A stretch of 8,070 bases of DNA from the NCBI GenBank assembly GCA_949127695.1, contig CASBQH010000528.1, forward strand, positions 1 to 8,070, given 5' to 3'. The notes beneath the pieces were generated by a model. The model saw only the letters and a list, made by a program, of their open reading frames with translations. It was not told where the DNA came from and ran no database searches. The DNA comes from Synechococcales cyanobacterium PMM_0073. GTDB lineage: Bacteria > Cyanobacteriota > Cyanobacteriia > Elainellales > Elainellaceae. Each line of letters opens with the position of its first letter. Within the stretch, counting starts at the first letter, position 1. Both the position numbers and the translations under genes were made by a program. Of the stretch, positions 6,193-8,070 are shown piece by piece.

Positions 6193-6363
6193 ATGTACAA
6201 CAAAAATACGAAGAAAGATTGGCTGACTGCATCTGTGACTGCGGGCATGGGCGCTGGAATCCCAGCCTATATTGCCGTCACGCAAGGCCAAAACCCGTTG
6301 ATTGCCTTAAGTATTACGGGTCTGGCGGTTCTGCTTGCGCTGGTTATTGATCATTTCTGGTAA
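6193..6363 (+). CDS. Small hypothetical membrane protein (56 residues)
   Basis: The frame starts MYNKNTKKDWLTASVTAG and ends ALVIDHFW before TAA. A charged N-terminus (four Lys in eight residues, counting the start region) is followed by two hydrophobic stretches, about 11-30 (Gly/Ala-rich, with GMGAGIPAYIAV) and 36-52 (LIALSITGLAVLLALVI), separated by a TQGQNP turn. This looks like a helical hairpin membrane protein with both ends in the cytosol. No clear Shine-Dalgarno is present before ATG 6193. Support comes from its composition, its fit to the gap between the SH3b gene and a strong terminator 25 bases after its stop, and the absence of a better frame on either strand. I do not recognise a family. 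The opposite-strand frame over 6034-6291 is less convincing. Confidence 0.65.
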   Translation: MYNKNTKKDWLTASVTAGMGAGIPAYIAVTQGQNPLIALSITGLAVLLALVIDHFW

Positions 6364-6388
6364 AGAGATTTTTAAACCCAGTTTTTGC

Positions 6389-6419
6389 AACCAGCCGAGC
6401 TTCAGCAGGCTGGTTTTTT
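6389..6419 (+). terminator. Intrinsic (rho-independent) terminator
   Basis: AACCAGCC (6389-6396) pairs perfectly with GGCTGGTT (6408-6415) around an 11-base loop, and the stem runs into six T residues (6414-6419). This is a classical intrinsic terminator, 25 bases after the stop of the small membrane ORF, and it separates that transcript from the peptidoglycan-binding gene. Confidence 0.85.
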
Positions 6420-6431
6420 GATAGCTGCTGT

Positions 6432-6474
6432 TTACGGCAACTCTCATTACGGCAACTCTCATTACGGCAACTCT
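6432..6474. repeat. 15-bp tandem repeat, nearly three copies
   Basis: TTACGGCAACTCTCA occurs at 6432-6446 and 6447-6461, and its first 13 bases again at 6462-6474. The copies are identical, which points to a recent slippage expansion. It begins 12 bases after the terminator T-run in a non-coding gap. A protein-binding (iteron-like) role is possible but not supported by anything else here. Confidence 0.9.
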
Positions 6475-6501
6475 GCTGAAGCTCTTAAAAAATAAATCGT
6501 C

Positions 6502-6517
6502 CAGTTTGCAAAAACTG
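6502..6517. promoter_or_regulatory. Inverted repeat CAGTTT-N4-AAACTG
   Basis: A perfect 6-bp inverted repeat around GCAA lies 134 bases upstream of the peptidoglycan-binding gene's ATG. It has the size of a dimeric-regulator operator, but no promoter elements with proper spacing can be shown next to it, so the role is speculative. The rest of 6518-6651 is AT-rich, with a T8 run near 6566-6573 and a CTTAA-GT-TTAAG repeat at 6580-6591. Confidence 0.3.
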
Positions 6518-6651
6518 TTCTAGAATTTCACACTATTCACGCAGTCAAATTCATCCAGCTCCTAATTTTTTTTGATTTCCTTAAGTTTAAGATCTTCTGC
6601 TTAAAAGCCTTGACGAACCCTCAACGCCTGAATATCCAACGACAAAGTACC

Positions 6652-7842
6652 ATGACCCAAACTTTCAATCGCCTCCAGCTGCTAGGATTGCTCGCTACAA
6701 CGGTCTCAACTCTTGCGCTCGGTTGGACTTTGCCTGTGAGGGCTCAAGCCTATCCACCGAGTTCGCTACAGCCTAGCGATCAGGGTGATTCGGTGGCTGA
6801 GCTACAGGAAAATCTGGCCAGACTGGGCTATTACAACGCTTCAGTCACAGGCGACTTTGATGCTGCTACTCAGGCTGCCGTGATCCAGTTTCAGCAGGCG
6901 AACGGCCTAACGGCAGATGGAATTGTGGGTACCGCCACTCAGGCAGCGCTGACTGGCGGAGCGGCTGAGTCACCCACCGCATCAGCGGAGACTGGCGCGG
7001 CTGACGCCGGATCGGTTTCGGCCTTGCAGCAGCAGCTGACTCAGCTGGGCTACTACAGCGGAGCCATCAACGGCGCTTTTGATGCCACCACTCAGGCGGC
7101 TGTGACTAGCTTCCAACGCGACCAAGGCTTGGCGGTCGATGGGATTGTCGGCAGCGCTACAGAATCAGCGCTGAACCAGGCGGCTCAAGCCTCAGCTACC
7201 GCTGCGCCTGCAACAACCTATAGCGCTGTATCCGCAGATGGACTCCTACAGCTCGGCGATACGGGAGCTGAAGTAACCAACTTACAAAGTCAGCTGCAAA
7301 CGCTGGGCTACTACAATGGCCCAATTAGCGGCAGCTTTGGCTCGCAGACGCAGGAGGCACTGACCGCCTTTCAGCAGGCGCAGGGCTTGACCGCAGATGG
7401 GATTGCTGGGCCGCAGGTAGATACCGCCTTGGCTAGCGCTGCCGTTCCCGCCGTCCAGCCTGCCGTTGCTCCGGCTAGCTTGCCCCAGGTATCGCCCCAG
7501 GTATTGCCTCAGACTGTACCCCAGACTGTACCCCAGAGCATCCCTCAAATCCCGGCTCAGACTGCGGTTGCGCCAGCCGCGATGCCATTTCCTGGTGCCT
7601 CAGTTCAGGTTCCGGGTTTACCTCCGGCGATTCCAGAGGCTACCCCAGTTCAAGCCCAGTCTCCGGCTCGCAGCTCACCAGCTGAAAGTGATCGGTTCAG
7701 CGTGATGGAACTCCAGAGACGGCTACAGCTGAATGGCTTTGACCCGGCAGAAATGACCGGCGAATATGACTTCGCGACCCAAAACGCCGTCAATCAAGCG
7801 CAGCAGTCTTATGGTCTCAGCCCCCAAGACTTTGGTAACTAG
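6652..7842 (+). CDS. Secreted protein with multiple peptidoglycan-binding (PG_binding_1) modules
   Basis: I place the start at ATG 6652 (396 residues): the next residues form a signal peptide with a hydrophobic core (LLGLLATTVSTLALGWTL) and an Ala-x-Ala site at AQA (31-33). An in-frame TTG at 6610 would put 14 polar residues ahead of it. Three full PG_binding_1 modules follow: about 45-100, 121-174 and 200-260, each with LQ-x2-L-x2-LGYY, F/G-x-TQ-A-V/L-x2-FQ and DGI-G. Residues 262-345 form a Pro/Ala/Gln/Val-rich linker with a 4-residue repeat. A divergent fourth module (about 348-396) stops before the usual C-terminal part. No catalytic domain is present, so it is probably a wall-binding or structural protein in the periplasm or outer layers. 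No specific gene is recognised. Confidence 0.9.
   Translation: MTQTFNRLQLLGLLATTVSTLALGWTLPVRAQAYPPSSLQPSDQGDSVAELQENLARLGYYNASVTGDFDAATQAAVIQFQQANGLTADGIVGTATQAALTGGAAESPTASAETGAADAGSVSALQQQLTQLGYYSGAINGAFDATTQAAVTSFQRDQGLAVDGIVGSATESALNQAAQASATAAPATTYSAVSADGLLQLGDTGAEVTNLQSQLQTLGYYNGPISGSFGSQTQEALTAFQQAQGLTADGIAGPQVDTALASAAVPAVQPAVAPASLPQVSPQVLPQTVPQTVPQSIPQIPAQTAVAPAAMPFPGASVQVPGLPPAIPEATPVQAQSPARSSPAESDRFSVMELQRRLQLNGFDPAEMTGEYDFATQNAVNQAQQSYGLSPQDFGN
7480..7551 (+). repeat. 12-bp-period coding repeat (xPQx) in the linker
   Basis: Six in-frame 12-base units encode LPQV, SPQV, LPQT, VPQT, VPQS and IPQI (residues 277-300 of the peptidoglycan-binding protein). Two adjacent units are identical in DNA (CAGACTGTACCC at 7510-7521 and 7522-7533). 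The length of such a linker is likely to vary between strains by slippage. Confidence 0.8.
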
Positions 7843-7859
7843 AGGCCACTAAAGTCCAA

Positions 7860-8070
7860 CTAAAGCACTTTCTCTAAAAACTGGCAGGCACGTTCGCTCT
7901 TGGGCTTCGTAAAAAACTCGTCTGGGGGCGCATCTTCCACCAGCCGACCCGCCTCAAGAAACAGAATCCGATTGGCTACCTCGCGGGCAAAGCCCATTTC
8001 ATGCGTGACAATCGCCATCGTCATGCCGCTCTGCACCAGCCCTTTCATCACGTCTAGCACCTCTTTCACC
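7860..8070 (-). CDS. Polar amino acid ABC transporter ATP-binding protein, C-terminal part (5' end outside window)
   Basis: The minus-strand frame is open to the window edge and ends with TAG (complement of 7860-7862), giving the last 69-70 residues of an ABC ATPase of about 245. It shows the H-loop region MAIVTHEMGFAREVANRI, with the switch histidine in VTHEM, then FLEAGRLVEDAPPDEFF and a C-terminal ACQFLEKVL. THEMGFAREVA and the PPDEFF-x5-ERA ending are typical of the GlnQ/HisP group, which powers uptake of polar amino acids. Walker A, the ABC signature and Walker B lie outside. The GTG near the edge is an internal Val codon, not a start. It converges on the peptidoglycan-binding gene with only 17 bases between stops and no evident bidirectional terminator. 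The exact substrate cannot be told. Confidence 0.9.
   Translation of the reverse strand, partial: VKEVLDVMKGLVQSGMTMAIVTHEMGFAREVANRILFLEAGRLVEDAPPDEFFTKPKSERACQFLEKVL

Noticed and set aside
6034..6291. Minus-strand open frame of 85 codons with an amphipathic-looking middle
   Set aside because: It covers the structured leader and half of the small plus-strand ORF, has no ribosome binding site that I can see, and matches no family I know. The plus-strand ORF with its terminator is the better explanation.
6610..6651. TTG start giving a 410-residue peptidoglycan-binding protein
   Set aside because: The extra 14 residues are polar and would precede the signal peptide; ATG 6652 starts a normal signal peptide directly.
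7851..7871. AAAGT / ACTTT inverted repeat between the convergent genes as a bidirectional terminator
   Set aside because: Only 5 AT-rich base pairs around an 11-base loop, partly inside the ABC transporter gene; too weak to call.

Overview
The window looks like chromosomal DNA of a cyanobacterium, probably a filamentous Leptolyngbya-type species. The genus is a guess from protein similarity remembered from the family, not from any search. The evidence is the cyanobacterial form of nearly every gene: short YidC without the proteobacterial N-terminal domain, a short KH-R3H protein, a Ycf46-like AAA ATPase and the rpmH-rnpA-PH-yidC-jag gene order. DNA is moderately GC-rich, and almost everything reads on the plus strand.

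Layout. 1-390: 3' end of serA (ASB and ACT regulatory domains). 391-548: intergenic region with a 17-bp tandem duplication, a strong stem-loop, a candidate extended -10 promoter and a 14-bp palindrome. 549-5484: a tight block of rpmH (L34), rnpA (RNase P protein), a small bacterial PH-domain membrane protein that overlaps rnpA, yidC (membrane insertase), jag (KH-R3H RNA-binding protein), a DUF177/YceD-type protein and a Ycf46-like AAA+ ATPase. 5549-6010: a membrane-anchored SH3b protein. 6193-6363: a 56-residue membrane protein preceded by a potentially structured leader and followed by a good intrinsic terminator. 6364-6651: 288 bp without a gene, holding the terminator, a 15-bp tandem repeat and a small inverted repeat, otherwise AT-rich with no promoter I can defend. 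6652-7842: a secreted protein of peptidoglycan-binding modules. 7860-8070: on the minus strand, the C-terminal end of a polar amino acid ABC transporter ATPase, convergent with the previous gene.

How the genes fit together. The core block links ribosome assembly (L34, DUF177), tRNA maturation (RnpA), RNA binding (Jag) and membrane protein insertion (YidC), a widely conserved association that in many bacteria lies near the replication origin. No dnaA or DnaA-box cluster is visible here. The two cell-envelope genes (SH3b, peptidoglycan-binding) form a separate region with larger gaps. I see no defence system, CRISPR array, integrase or insertion sequence. The most interesting items are the Ig-like insertion in the trans-side loop of YidC, the PH-domain gene sitting where yidD is usually found, the serA-rpmH repeat/hairpin region, and the small membrane ORF with its structured leader.
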